NCBI RefSeq assembly: GCF_047511655.1
Contig: NC_133400.1
Coordinates: 7,398,001-7,462,000 of the forward strand
DNA: 64,000 nucleotides
Origin: Castor canadensis
Lineage: Eukaryota > Chordata > Mammalia > Rodentia > Castoridae
Reading direction: 5' to 3'
In this document: positions 21,985 through 33,240 of the stretch, one piece after another
How positions within the stretch are numbered: the first letter of the stretch is position 1
Layout: every line of letters begins with the position of its first letter
Translations under genes and position numbers: made by a program
Notes under the pieces: model-generated
The model's database searches: none
What the model saw: only the letters and a program-made list of their open reading frames with translations
What the model was told of the DNA's origin: nothing

Positions 21985-22330
21985 TCAATTTTATTCCATT
22001 GGTTTTTCCTCCTTGATTATTTCTTCCTTTGAGTTACATGATTTAAACTTGTTCTTGTTTTTTTTCTAGCTCCTTTATAGCAGTGGATCATTGACTTTAG
22101 ACCATTCTATTTTCTAACAGATATTTAAACTCTACTGTAGGTGCATCTCAAATATTTTGAAATGTGTTTTTCAATATAATTCAAGTAAAAAAATTTCATG
22201 CCCTTAGTGATTTTTTTCCTTTAAAACATGGTTTATTTTGAAGTCTGTTGTATATTTTACAAAATATTTGGGTATTTTCTAAAAACTGATTTTTAAATTG
22301 AATTCCCTTAAATTGGCTTCTATTTGTCAT

Positions 22331-23685
22331 TTTCCTCATGATTCCTACGAGACTCTTCTGCATTTATGTTCTTATAATTGATTAATAATAAATAATGCTG
22401 CAGTAAACATCTTTGTGTATGTATATGATATATGGATTCTTGTTTTCATTATTTGATTAAGACATATTGTCATAAGTGACATTTGAGAATTAAGGATATG
22501 AAATTTTTAAAAATACTTTTTATGTACATTTCTAAACTGTCCTTCATTTGCTTGCCACATTTGAAACATCTCAATGATCAAGATTAAAATATGTGTTTAA
22601 GTGTTTATCATAGAATCAACTAGAAACATCTTACCTGTTTCCCTGAAGTGTTGCTACAGAGATTACTAGTCAATGGAATATGATGTCAATAGTGCCTACT
22701 TATGTATTCCATGGTTGTTTTGATGTTTTATAAACCTAAATTCCACAAGAGGTTTATCAGTATTTCCCATGTCTTGGCTATAAAGACACCTCCATTTTTA
22801 AACTTAGGGTTCCACTTTCAAACTCAGACTCAAATTTTGACCACACCTTCTTTTATAGAAATTCCTGTTGTTGACTAACCTGAACCCATATGGAGAGAAG
22901 ATTCATTTCTAGACAAAAGGATTTCCTACCTTCAAAGGGAGTGAGTAGTAGCATGGAGACTCTTCCTTTTCACCCTCATGACATCCAGCATGTTCATCAC
23001 TGAGAAGAAGCTCCATATAGACTTCTCTCCATGTTTCATCACTCAGTTACACCCCACAGAGACCTGCACAATGCTGTCATCAATAACTGGGAAATTAGCC
23101 ATAATGAGCTACCTAAACTTCAGCCCACTGTAGCACAGTCATAATGTGAGGGTGCTTATATGGTGTGGTCTGATGTGCTAGGAAGGTGCTTCTGCCCCAT
23201 ATTATTGACTGCCATCCCTCTGTGGTATCTGGAAGTCCTATGGCCATGTTGCTTCACATTCCTGGATGAGAGATCAGTTGGTTGAAAATGCAAATGCCCT
23301 TGAAACAGTGCTATGAATTTAGTGTAAATTCATCTCATTGAAATTGCTTGGCTTCTGCCTTCCAGCTATGATCACTGATATAAATGGAGTCCTAAGAGAA
23401 AAGTTAAGGTCAGGGGTATGATGATTTTAAAGAATGGTTCCCTGGATTCCTATGAAAGAGTCACCATTTATACAACAGAGCTTCTCACAGAAAGAAGCTT
23501 GAATACAATGATCAGATTTGGGGCCATGGGTAGCTAAAGGGTAGAGATGGGGAGAAGAAAGTATATCACTGATGAATGATGCTTTTCTTGAGAAAATTCC
23601 CTTGATGATCCATGCATATTAAAAAGGGTTTACAAACTTGAAAAATGAATGTTAAGCAAACTCTTGAATTTATCTGGTATTATTT
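22331..23685. other. Mostly unassigned, with an L1-like fragment at the left
   Basis: About 22380-22560 has 'aataatgctgcagtaaacatctttgtg', a minus-strand L1-like word string. The rest, to the SINE at 23686, shows no recognised repeat or gene. Confidence 0.4.
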
Positions 23686-23879
23686 TGGCAGTACTAGGGT
23701 TTGAACTCAGGGCCTCTTGTTTCCTAGGCAGGCATTCTACCACTTAAACCACTCTGCTAACCCTGTTTTGTGTTGGGTCTTGTAAACTATTTGCCCAGGC
23801 TGGCTTCAAACCACCATCCTCCTGGATCTCTGCCTCCTGACTAGCTAAGATTATAGGGATGAGCCACCGGTACCCAGCT
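23686..23879 (-). mobile_element. Composite SINE, B1 + ID-like
   Basis: Read on the minus strand: a B1-like monomer beginning at 'gctgggtaccggtggctcat', then the ID-like unit whose end reads 'gagttcaaaccctagtactg'. Standard one-B1 layout for this window. Confidence 0.8.
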
Positions 23880-24117
23880 TACCTTGCATTTCTTAAGTTG
23901 AACTAAGACAGTGGACAATCTTCCAAGTTGTATGAATTCTTAAGTCATCCACTGGTAGATGACAGATTTTGGGTTGGGGGAAATCCAGCAAGAGTTAGAT
24001 GACTCAGATAGTACACAGTTAAGAAAACCGTCTCCCAACTCCAGCCCTGACTGGCAACACATCTCAATTTCAAGCCCCACTGGAAGGTAGAGCTAGAGAG
24101 TGGCTGCTGTACTTTCA

Positions 24118-24317
24118 TTTTCATTTTGTTATATTTATTTAATTTATTTCTATTATATTATTGTTATACTGAGGGTACACTGTGACATTTACAAAAGTTC
24201 TTACAGTATGTCATAGTTGAATTCACCCAGGAATTCCATTCCAGGAATAGTTTCAGCAGGTCTCATTTTTCCATTTTTCATACATAAGTATATAATATTT
24301 CCACTACACTACCCCTC
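24118..24317 (-). mobile_element. Second copy of the short L1 3' end
   Basis: 'attattgttatactgagggtaca', 'tacaaaagttcttaca', 'catagttgaattcaccc' and 'aggaatagtttcagcaggtctcatttttcc' align with 21366-21540, apart from an internal gap of about 36 bp. Same orientation. The candidate retrocopy abuts its right end. Confidence 0.6.
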
Positions 24318-25380
24318 TTTTTTTTTAAACTAGAAAGACAAAATGTTTTATTTTAAAGCATTGGAAAAACATATAGCCAGGAGATAAAATACATAGAAAC
24401 TGTAATTTTTTCTAAATGTAGTAGGCACTCAGACAGCTAAATACTGTAAATTATTGACACTTGGTATGGTGAGGAATACTAAGAAGGCCCTACTAATAAT
24501 CATTCATTTCTTCAAAGTCAACATAAGTACACAGATAAGAGTTCTGTCCAAGATGTTCTGACACATGAAGCTTCCAGTTGGGTTTCAGAAATGTTAACAA
24601 AAGTATCTTCCTTTTTTGCCTGTGCATGTCTGAGTATTGGTGAATTGTTGACTTATATCCACTGCAGATACTGGTTCTAGGCCAGCCCAAGGGTCTTCAA
24701 GCATTGAAGGCTTGAAAGATCTTTCCAACTCATTAGACATTCTTTTCTCTCTACCACGCCTGATCTAAATGGTGTAGATGTCCTTGGAGAAGCCTGGGGG
24801 TGGGTCGGCTGCTGCCCTGGGGAGTAGCCGAATTGCTGCAGGGACCCCATGGGGAACTTGGAATAGGAGCAGGGTAGCTGCCTGGGAATGGGAACCCAAA
24901 CTGGCCCCCTGAGAAGCTGCCACAGTGTCACAGAGAGCGGTAGTCCACCCCCCACGCAGGGTACCCTGGAAGCTGCTCCCCCTACCCCAACCTCCTACAC
25001 CCTGGCCAGGATAAGGAGGAGTCAGGGTAAAAACAGAAGCTGAGGACATCACTGCTGAGTTCTCCCACCAGAACTCTACATTCCTGCTCTTACATCCTTC
25101 CCTTCTATACCTCTTCTCCCACTGGTACCAATCCCCAGACAGGACCTGTTTACTTTCCTGTTCTCTGTTTTTGAAAAAAAGCATTTTTTTTCTTCTCTCA
25201 AGATTACTTGCATCACAGCAGCCAAATAGCCTGGATGCATAGGCAGCTTCCTGGAGCAGCCTGTTATTGCAGGGAGAGCTGCCCTGGGCGACATTTCCTC
25301 TCTCAAAGGTTCTCACCAGGTAGCTAGCCTCTTTAGCTTGCTTTTCTGTTGCTTTAATCAAACTTTTCATCATTATTGGC
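24318..25380 (-). pseudogene. Candidate processed retrocopy of an unknown mRNA
   Basis: Read leftward, the block ends like a retrotransposed mRNA: AATAAA at 24352-24347, then about 20 bases to an oligo-A (T-run 24318-24326). Upstream is a GC-richer segment with a 202-codon frame (25373-24765) rich in G, P, S and A near its end ('[14 protein letters not shown]'). Overlapping minus frames at 24677-24955 and 25076-25306 suggest a shifted original frame. I do not recognise the parent gene and found no flanking duplication. It could instead be a real terminal exon with its 3' UTR or an unknown repeat. Confidence 0.35.
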
Positions 25381-25629
25381 TTAGTATTTCAAGTTTTTCT
25401 CTGTACTCACTTTTGCCTCATCTAAACAATGAATTGCAGACTTCCTTCTAATATTATTAGCAGATAAGGTCTATTGACAGTAGACACAAAGAGGAAGGAG
25501 AGAGGAGCTGGCTGTGTATTTGATATTTGCTTTCAGATTTGTTGACTTCTGTCTCCCAGGATGATTTAGGTTGGAGACATCACTGCCATCATCACCAACA
25601 TAATTCAGTTTTCAATATCATGATGGTTA
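25381..25629. other. Unassigned sequence
   Basis: No repeat or gene recognised. Confidence 0.5.
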
Positions 25630-25800
25630 AACCTACTGAGGGCTTCCCCTGGGATCTTCTAAGTGCTTAAAGTGTATTATAACATTTAATTCTCAAAAGA
25701 GCTTTAAGAGTTGCAGCTATGAGTTAAGTTACTCATTCAGGATCACACCTTAGATGGAAATTTTTGGTTGGGATTTGACAGTGAATACTTCTTAGGTCTT
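25630..25800 (-). mobile_element. MIR remnant
   Basis: 'tctaagtgcttaaagtgtattataacatttaattctcaa' and 'gttactcattcaggatcacacctta' follow reverse-complement MIR order. Confidence 0.5.
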
Positions 25801-25926
25801 GTTTTACTCCTGACATGTAATATCTGAAGTTGCTAAACTTCTCAGAAACGAAATGATTTCAGTAACTGTGGTTTTGAAGAGTCTGTAGATGCTCACCTTA
25901 TTCTTTTGACTCATTTCTCATTTTTG

Positions 25927-26108
25927 ATTTTTTTTTTTTTTAACTCAGGGCCTTCACCTTGAGCTACTCCACCAGCTCTTTTTTGTGAAGGGTTTTTTCG
26001 AGACAGGGTCTCTCAAGCTATTTGCCCGGGCTGGCTTTGAACCAAGATCCTCCTGATCTCTGCCTCCTGAATAGCTAGGATTAAGGAGTGAGCTACAGGT
26101 GCCCAGCT
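25927..26108 (-). mobile_element. Composite SINE, B1 + shortened ID-like unit
   Basis: The ID-like unit lacks its middle ('aactcagggccttcaccttgagctactccacc'), as in the copies at 46868 and 49277. The B1 part is well preserved ('tttgcccgggctggctttgaacc'). This short-ID form probably marks a subfamily. Confidence 0.8.
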
Positions 26109-26240
26109 CATTTTTGATTCTTAAAAGAAAACTATATACAAAATGACTCTTTTTAATCTTTGAGATGTTTCTTTGATTCTACTCATTCTCATGTATGTAT
26201 CTGTTTGTGTGCTCCTAAGAGTGATACTGTAAATCATTCT

Positions 26241-26450
26241 TTTTTAGGGGAGGATCTGTACTGAGGTTTGAACTCAGGGTCTTGAGCTTGCTAGGCAGGT
26301 TCTCTACTACTTGGGCCATGTTTCCAGCCCTTTTGGGCTTAGCTATATTTTAGATAAGGTCTCACATTTTTGCCTGAACCAGCTTTGTACCATGATCCAC
26401 TTGTGTCTCCATGTAACTGAGATTAAATGTATAAACCACCATGCCCTGCT
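26241..26450 (-). mobile_element. Composite SINE, B1 + ID-like
   Basis: 'gaggtttgaactcagggtcttgagcttgctaggcagg' (ID-like) followed by a diverged B1 ('tttttgcctgaaccagctttg'). Confidence 0.75.
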
Positions 26451-27524
26451 CTTATAAATCATTCTTATTAAGTCCTTGTTCATTTTCACACCCTTCACTA
26501 AAATCATCAGCAGATATTTGGTTTTCAAGAAATTTCAGAATAGCTTGGACTATAATAGAAATATTTTTCAGAGATCTGTGAAAGAATTTCATGGTAGAAC
26601 TTTAGACTGAAAAGGACAGGTCAGGGATGAAAAGAGAAGTAAGGTGGGCAGCAGCACTGTGGAAGAAAGTTTTGTGAGACAGCATTAGCAGAAAGGAGGG
26701 TAAACTCTTGAGTTTAAGTGGAGTCTTCTGCCTAAACAAGGGTAGATTCAGATTCGAGCTGAGGGGTGTGATGGAGCTCAGAAGGTTTAAAAGGAAGGGG
26801 ACATATGTTAAGTGGTTAGTTTGGATCTTGAGAAATATCTTCTGGAGAATATGAGGAGGGGCTAATACTTTTCCCATTTCAAGCATGTATAGCACCTCAG
26901 TGGGACCAGAATAGGGACACTAACATTAAGTGTAAAATATTCCTTCATTGCTTTTGTAGCCAGAGTCTCATCTCCATACCAGAAAGCAACTTTTTGTCTT
27001 TGCGTATTTCCTGTTTTATGTTTTGGCTCCAATTCTTTACCGCTTGTTCTGTTTTAAATTAAAGAAAGGAAAAAGTGGAGGGCCAGGTAGCCTAGCAGGT
27101 TCCGAGAAACCTTGTCTTGCTTAGATGTGTGTGTCACACACATCTGTGTGACGGCTATGATGGGACATTTTGAAATTCTTGCAGAAACCAAGAAAAAATC
27201 CTTTTAAATTAATTAAGGATTAATTGAGAATAGCATAAGGGAAGTAGCAAAATTTTTTATGTCAAACTGAGCTGGGATTATATCTCAGTTCTGGTACATA
27301 GGAATTAGGTGATTTGGGGCAAATAACTTAATTTTTTAACTTTTTAAACATAGATTTCCTAATTAGAAAAATGGGAATATTGCTTTTGAAAGAGTCAAGC
27401 ATATGAAAATATGTAAGCTGCTTGACATGGAGCTTGGAAAGGCTAAAAACTCAGTAAGAAGTAGCTTTTATTCTTATCCAACAGAACAACCAACATTTTG
27501 CCTGATAGCACCAAGTGTTGCTGG
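26451..27524. other. Unassigned sequence
   Basis: No repeat family or gene recognised. A perfect hairpin lies at 27123-27145. Confidence 0.45.
27123..27145. repeat. Perfect 11-bp inverted repeat, 1-base spacer
   Basis: AGATGTGTGTG is followed by one T and its exact reverse complement. It may reflect a local inverted duplication of a short GT tract. Confidence 0.85.
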
Positions 27525-28196
27525 GGAATGGTGGAATGAAGCAGCTGGAACTCTCATACAATGTTGGTGAATGTGTAAATTGCTACAGTCATGTTTGAAA
27601 ACTGTTTGATGGTTTCTATGAAAACTAGACCTCTGCCCACCCTGTAGCCAGCAATTGCAGCCCAGGTGTGTATCAAGCAAAAGTGCATGCATGTGCAACC
27701 CAAAGACATATCCAGGAATGTTCATAGACACTCAATTCATGTTAGTCGAAACCCCAAAACAACCCACTTGTCTGAGGACAGTAGAATCGAGACATAAATT
27801 GTGATGTAGCTCTATGCTGGGGCACTATCTGACATTGAGAAAGATAAGCTAGTGTTGTATAGGGCTGTATGAATGAACCTCACAGGCATAACATTAAGTA
27901 AAAGATGCCACACCTACGGGACTTGGCAGAGTATGATTCCATTTATGAAAAGTTCAGAGAGTTGCAAAATGATCTAAATGTTAAAAGTGAGGAGAGTGAT
28001 TGCTTTGAGGGAGAAGGAACATGAAGGCTGCTGACTAGGGGATAACAAAAGGGTTCAGAGGTTGGTCATATTCTGTAGTTTGTTGTCCTTTCTTGATCTG
28101 GTTAAGACTGGGCATTTTGTGAAAATTCCTTCAGATAAATTTATGATTTGTGTACTTTTCTGCATATTTATTATGCTTTAATAAAAATGTTTGCTT
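27525..28196 (+). mobile_element. Old L1M 3' end
   Basis: Sense-strand words in order: 'ggaatgttcatagacac', 'tgaatgaacctcacaggcataacattaagtaaaagatgcc', 'gagtatgattccatttatgaaaagttcagag', 'tttcttgatctggtt', 'tgatttgtgtacttttctgcatatttattatgctttaataaaaa'. This is the 3' end of an old mammalian L1, including the polyadenylation signal. One of few L1s on the plus strand here. Confidence 0.75.
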
Positions 28197-28784
28197 AAAA
28201 ATAGTGCCGTTTTTGCACATTATTGTTGGTAGCTGCCTTGGCTTTGCAACCCTTGCTTCAGCCTCTTGCTGCAAAGGCAAATCCCATTGCTTTAAAACTC
28301 CTCTGTTGTCAGCTTTCTGTCCATCCCTTGGGTAATCTCTGAGACAGCACTGTAAAATCAGACTTGACTCTCTCATACAACAAATTCTTCCCTGAGTGGG
28401 GAGGAGACAGCAGGCCTGCCCTTCAGGCATGGTGCACTGCCAGCCCCTCAGAGCTCTTGGTTGATTAAACTCTACATCTTGCAGTGCTTGCAAAGTCCAG
28501 GAGACGGGTTAGATCTCAATTGCTGGAGGGAGGCCCTGGTGGAAATGCTCACATTCTGAACCAAACAGTTGAAAGATTTAAAACTGTGTGTCTGGGCACA
28601 ATTATATCTAGAGATGTTGGTAGAAACTACATTGATGGCTAGAGACACCTTTCTTTTAAAGAAGATTGGTTCACTTTAAAGGAAAGAAATTCTTTGGAAA
28701 CACAAAATGAAGTTGGTAGAAACTTTTATCATCTTGATTTCTTTGGTTCCCTCAGGGACTCATGTCCTCCCAACAAAAAATGTT
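28197..28784. other. Unassigned sequence
   Basis: No repeat recognised. A 120-codon minus frame (28131-28493) starts in unique sequence, overlaps the L1 tail and has no known domain. Confidence 0.45.
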
Positions 28785-28935
28785 TGGGTACCTAATATGT
28801 ACTTGGAGTGATATTGTTATCTCAAATTTGATCCTCAAGATACCATTATTCCATGCTCTGGAAGAAGGAATGGGGTCTCAGAGGGCCTTAAGTGAATTGC
28901 TCATGGACATATGACTATTAAGTGATCTGGGATAG
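28785..28935 (-). mobile_element. MIR remnant
   Basis: 'ctaatatgtacttgg', 'ggggtctcagagggccttaagtgaattgctcatggaca' follow reverse-complement MIR order. Confidence 0.45.
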
Positions 28936-29499
28936 CTGATGTTTAGATACCAATTTGATGGCCATATCTGAGCCACCATGACAACAAGTACAGTGAAGTT
29001 TGTATTCAAAGAATAGATGAAACTCTGTGCTGGAATTATCTCAGCAGAAGATTGGAGAAAAATATACAGGCAAGTTGAGCTCCACAAGCTAGAGTTGAGC
29101 AAGAGAAGGCAGCATCAACATCTACACCATCGTGTTTCTGAACTTTCTGAAGTTCTCTTATTCTGTTGTGTTGTGATTGCACATTTAGGTGCTTGTCTTG
29201 GTTTCCTGTGTGGGTTACAAGTGTCGTGGAATGGACAATTCTTACATGATGTATAGACCAGGGTTGGGAACATAAGGACCCTCAATGTGGATTTGAAAGT
29301 CAGAATTAATCATTACCGTACATCAATGGCCGTGGAAAAATGCCACTTACTTGAACCTAGGTCATCTTTGTGACCACTGATTACTGTGTCCAGTAATGAA
29401 AGTTGTTGGAACTTGGTAGGTTTTCTTTTGACCAACTGACGGATGACTGACATTGCCACTCTGTGCATTCATTGTTTCTACCACTACTCATCAATTAAC
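28936..29499. other. Unassigned sequence
   Basis: No gene or named repeat recognised. Confidence 0.45.
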
Positions 29500-30130
29500 T
29501 CATTCCTCAGAAACCTATTGATTAAAGATCAAGCACCACAGTGGCCCCCGTGACAAGCCTTGCAATTCCACATCTTAGGGCTTGCTGCCAACTCCTCGGG
29601 CAGTTCTGCTCGCCCAATTAAACACGTTGCCTCACCCTGCCTGCATTTGCAGCGACTTCCCTCTTCCATCACCTGTTCTTGAGCATTAAAGACAAACTCA
29701 ATTTTATGCAGATAAATAGGATTTAGTGGTAATGTGCCTTATGACCTTTGAAGTGACAAGATGACATTAATTTTTAGGGATCCTACCTTCTCAGGCTGTC
29801 ACTGTGAGCATATAACTTGGTGAGAATGGAGGTCTCTGCATTTTGAGGACGTACTTACAGTTTAACATGCTGTTTCAAATGTAAGGAGGCTCTCTCTTTA
29901 ATTTTTTTCCACCAGCTTGACAGTTTTTCAAACATATTCACTGTCAGCCCTAACAACCTGTCAACAAATGCCATTATGTGAAAACTGCCAAGACTCACTT
30001 GAGGACTGTGAAAAGTGACAGACATGCCACACGGATAAGTTTCTCAAAAACCCAGGGCTAAAACTTTTGAAAGACACTCTGGCCCTTCCAAGTTAAAAAT
30101 GAACAGTCAGATCTCCAGGAAAAAAAATAC
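29500..30130. promoter_or_regulatory. Candidate conserved non-coding element with TGACAG cluster
   Basis: Repeat-free, no long frame. Five TGACAG/CTGTCA cores fall within ~230 bp (29796, 29917, 29941, 29958, 30015), the core bound by MEIS/TGIF TALE homeodomain proteins, beside homeodomain-like 'cccaattaaacacg' and 'cattaattttt'. The cluster is visible; enhancer function is inference and needs cross-species conservation. Confidence 0.3.
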
Positions 30131-30484
30131 CATATACTTGTCATATCAGATATCTATTTCTTTCCTGGGCAAATTAAAGTGTATGTGAAAGAATAAAACA
30201 TACGTAGGACAATAGCTGCCAAGATCCGAGGTTATGCCGTGTTGCCACTGTTATTTGGGAATCCAGAAAAGAACAGAAAAACATCTTTTTTTTTTCTTCC
30301 AATAGAGAATTCATGGGGAGGCTTTCTTCGTTTTTAGGTTTAATATTTTAGGGGATAGAAGAGGGAAGAAAGAAAGCAAACAGAATTGTGAGCTTCACAC
30401 ATGCAATCATGTGGACTTTTCTAATGTTGGGATAGGACAAATCTTGGTGGGGAAAATGTGGGGAGAATATGATGGTCTAGAGCT

Positions 30485-30640
30485 GAGAGTCTTAGATTGG
30501 AACTAGGAGCCCTGGATTTGATTCTGACTCTGCTCTGTAAATGTCTGGCCTGGAGTACTATAATTCAACTCTTATCTACCCCTGAGCACTTATCTGAGCA
30601 CTGGGGATGAGAACACCCACCCATGGTATGGTAGTAAGGA
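30485..30640 (+). mobile_element. MIR SINE
   Basis: 'ggaactaggagccctggatttgattctgactctgctctgtaaatg' matches the MIR core order. The 3' part is decayed. Confidence 0.55.
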
Positions 30641-30974
30641 TTACTTGAACAGTTCTTTCCTCACAAAATTGCAAATTTGAGACTCCAAATGCCTTGGCAA
30701 GAGAATGTTCCTGACCGCAGGGACATTATTCCTCAGTTTTAGAGGGAATTTGGCTCTTCCTTTGTAACTGAGGTTTCTGAGTACCCCAATTAAACTTGAG
30801 TGAAATGTTTTGTGTGTTGGATGATATGTCAACACAAAAGGAAACACCCATAAACAATGGTGGTGGGAAAAGCAGGGAGGTGACAAAGAGGAGGGAAGGA
30901 GTAAAACTAGAATGCAGGTATGCAGAACCTCCTGTCCACCTGATGCCTGTTGTTGCTTTGGTTTATCCATGGAC

Positions 30975-31565
30975 CTGTCTGCTAGACTTTTGTTGTTGGT
31001 TGGCCAGTTTTCCTCTCTTGATTTTGCACTCCAGGGTTTCCTATCTACTTTTCTCTTATGTCTGATTCCTCAGAGGTATAATGAATGCCTCTTTAGTAGG
31101 AAACCTGAAGAAGGTTCTCTTTGACCAAACTCTACTGATATTTCTCTAGACTTTCCAACTAGGCCTGACTTTTAGGCTTCCACATTTGTCTCTGCATTGT
31201 CCAGTACTAGCAAGAACCCTGCTAAGTCAATTTAATCAGAACTTCCTATCCTTGGTATCTCGGCACCCTCAGTAGGGATCTGGTTTCTCAGCCCTCAGCA
31301 TTCCCCAGGTGATGTCTGGTTACCCTAGTCTGTCTTCAGTAAGAATTCTGTTAGGTTGGTTTGGCCAGAATAGCCGTTTAGCTCTGATGTTCCTCATATT
31401 TGTTCTCCATCTACTGACCCCACCTTCCTCCTCAGCTACAAATTCTCGCTTGCCTATGCCATAGTCAGAGTTGCACTTAATCTATCCCTCCTACCCGCAA
31501 GTGCCTATCCCTATAGCCAAGGCCTTGCATAAAGGCTTTACTGTCTTTTAACAAGTTCCAGGAAT
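30975..31565 (+). mobile_element. LTR-like block, family uncertain
   Basis: C/T-rich ~0.6 kb ending 'gccaaggccttgcataaaggctttactgtc', which resembles an LTR polyadenylation region (a degenerate AATAAA followed by a T-rich R-like segment). 'ctacaaattctcgcttgcctatgcc' just upstream has the texture of an ERV LTR. No viral coding sequence. No terminal repeat partner is visible in the window. Confidence 0.3.
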
Positions 31566-31662
31566 CATTTTTCCTTTAATAGGTTCCCAAATGTAACAAA
31601 GAAGCAACTTCCCACAGCATTCTACAAGGAGGCTAAAGTTTTACCCTCAAGTCTTGGAGATA

Positions 31663-31663
31663 C

Positions 31664-31699
<36 letters not shown>
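31663..31699. repeat. (TA)n microsatellite
   Basis: Alternating AT interrupted once by TG. Self-complementary, so cruciform-prone. Confidence 0.95.
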
Positions 31700-31700
<1 letters not shown>

Positions 31701-31870
31701 TTAAGAAACATGAAGGGAATATTTAAGCAGAATTAGGATGAGGTATCGTGGGCATCCAGCCTAAGAAGCAGAATCTGAGATCAGTAGATATTTCATTACT
31801 GAGTGTCTCTGAGTCTTTTCCCAGATTTCCCTGTGAAACAATTTTATAGTCACCTCCTTATTTTCATATG

Positions 31871-31918
<48 letters not shown>

Positions 31919-32587
31919 ATATATCTGAAGGTCCTGTGTGATCTTAGAACAGCTTGTAGTTTTCTGTTGTAATTGGTTATCTCTTTAAAAAGCAGAACTT
32001 AATTCATCTCCTGAGTTTTCTCTTAGCACCTTATGTGTTGATGCTGGTTGACTCATGGCTCAGAGGAAAGTCCTCAAAAGGTATTGATCAAAGTAGGGGA
32101 GTTTGAATGTGATTGGTGGTATTTATCAGTGGCTCTCAATATCCTATCTGACACCCCAAAGAACAGATGTCTTCTGAGCTGACTGGATGTAGAATCCAAG
32201 TTTTTAGGTTCATAAACCCTTTGTTCCTTGAAAGCATTGCTTGTGATCAATGTGAGGATTGTGGTGACATGCAGGGATGAAATAGGGAGGACTGTTTGTG
32301 CATGGATTTAGCCTGTCAAAATCTTGACTTTGCCTCTTTTTATCAGATATGACATTTGTTGTCCTACTTAACACAGCTTTACCTTCCCTAACTCTCATTT
32401 CCTATGAAATGAAAATGATGTGTGCATTTCAGAGCCTTTGGGAGGATGCACCAAGATTTTGCAGAGCAAGCATTTATGAGTGGAGTCAGATTTAGATGGC
32501 AGTGACTGTGGACTTGGTGATTTGCATGCTAATGTTCTTGGAAGCCATTTGACTTGAAAGACAGTATCTAACACATTTCCCATCCCC
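31700..32587. other. Second (TA)n tract and unassigned sequence
   Basis: A longer pure (TA)n lies at 31874-31914. The remaining sequence shows no recognised gene or repeat. Confidence 0.5.
31869..31916. repeat. (TA)n microsatellite, longer tract
   Basis: About 20 uninterrupted TA units, 170 bp from the first (TA)n tract. Confidence 0.95.
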
Positions 32588-32798
32588 CCATTTTTGGTGG
32601 TACTGGAAATTGAATTCAGGGATTCATGGTTGCCAGGCAAGTGCTCTACTGTTTGAACTATTCCCCAGTCCTTTTGCTTTTAGTTTTTGTTTCAAATAAG
32701 ATCTCACACTTTTGCCTGGGCCAGCCTCAGACTGTGATCTTCCTACCTCCAACTCCTGAATAGCTGGGGTTATAGGCATGGGTCACCATTCCCAATCC
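32588..32798 (-). mobile_element. Composite SINE, B1 + ID-like
   Basis: 'ggtggtactggaaattgaattcagg' (ID-like) then a diverged B1 ending 'ggttataggcatgggtcaccattcccaatcc'. The sequence just right of it recurs at 34748 (see findings). Confidence 0.75.
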
Positions 32799-32965
32799 TT
32801 CCTGTTCTTCCAAAGTGATGACTTTGTTATTAATTGCAATGGTGATGTAAACAATAATGAAGCTAATTTATAGAACATTCATTTTGTACACTATATTGTT
32901 TATGTATAATGCAATTTAGCTTTCCAATAAAATTTGTCAGATTAGTTATATACTATTCCATTTGC

Positions 32966-33081
32966 TTGGTTGGTTTTGAAACAAGAATCTTGCCATGTAT
33001 CCTAGACAGCCCCCCAAATTGTTATCCTCCTTCCTCCAACTCCCAAGTGCTGGGATTATAGGCATTTACCACTACACAGGC
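32966..33081 (-). mobile_element. B1 SINE, single monomer
   Basis: 'ttgaaacaagaatcttgccatgtatcc' and 'caagtgctgggattataggcat' are reverse-complement B1. No ID unit. Confidence 0.7.
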
Positions 33082-33084
33082 TTA

Positions 33085-33240
33085 TAGTATTCTTATATCT
33101 TTTCTGCAGATGAATAAACTGAGGTCTAATTGGCATAAGTAACCTTTTTAAGGTTACAATGTTGCTAAATGGGAGAGCTTGTCCCATACTTGTCTGAGTC
33201 TAGGACTAGAGACCAGATCTCAAAGATAAGTAATTTCCAC
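33085..33240 (-). mobile_element. MIR remnant
   Basis: 'ctgcagatgaataaactgaggtctaattgg' and 'aaggttacaatgttgctaaatgggagagctt' follow reverse-complement MIR order. Confidence 0.5.

Larger units (their letters stand above)
20591..22330 (-). mobile_element. Ancient L1 (right part, ORF2 region)
   Basis: Continues the element interrupted at 13422. Reverse-complement ORF2 words include 'ctgaatctattgagatgatag', 'taatattgagccaaactta', 'ttcataagttacactggcctg', 'gaggccatgtaggcctgg' and 'aagaattaagttcagattttg'. Frames are closed everywhere. It is interrupted at 21366-21540 and 21911-21984 by later insertions. Confidence 0.75.
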
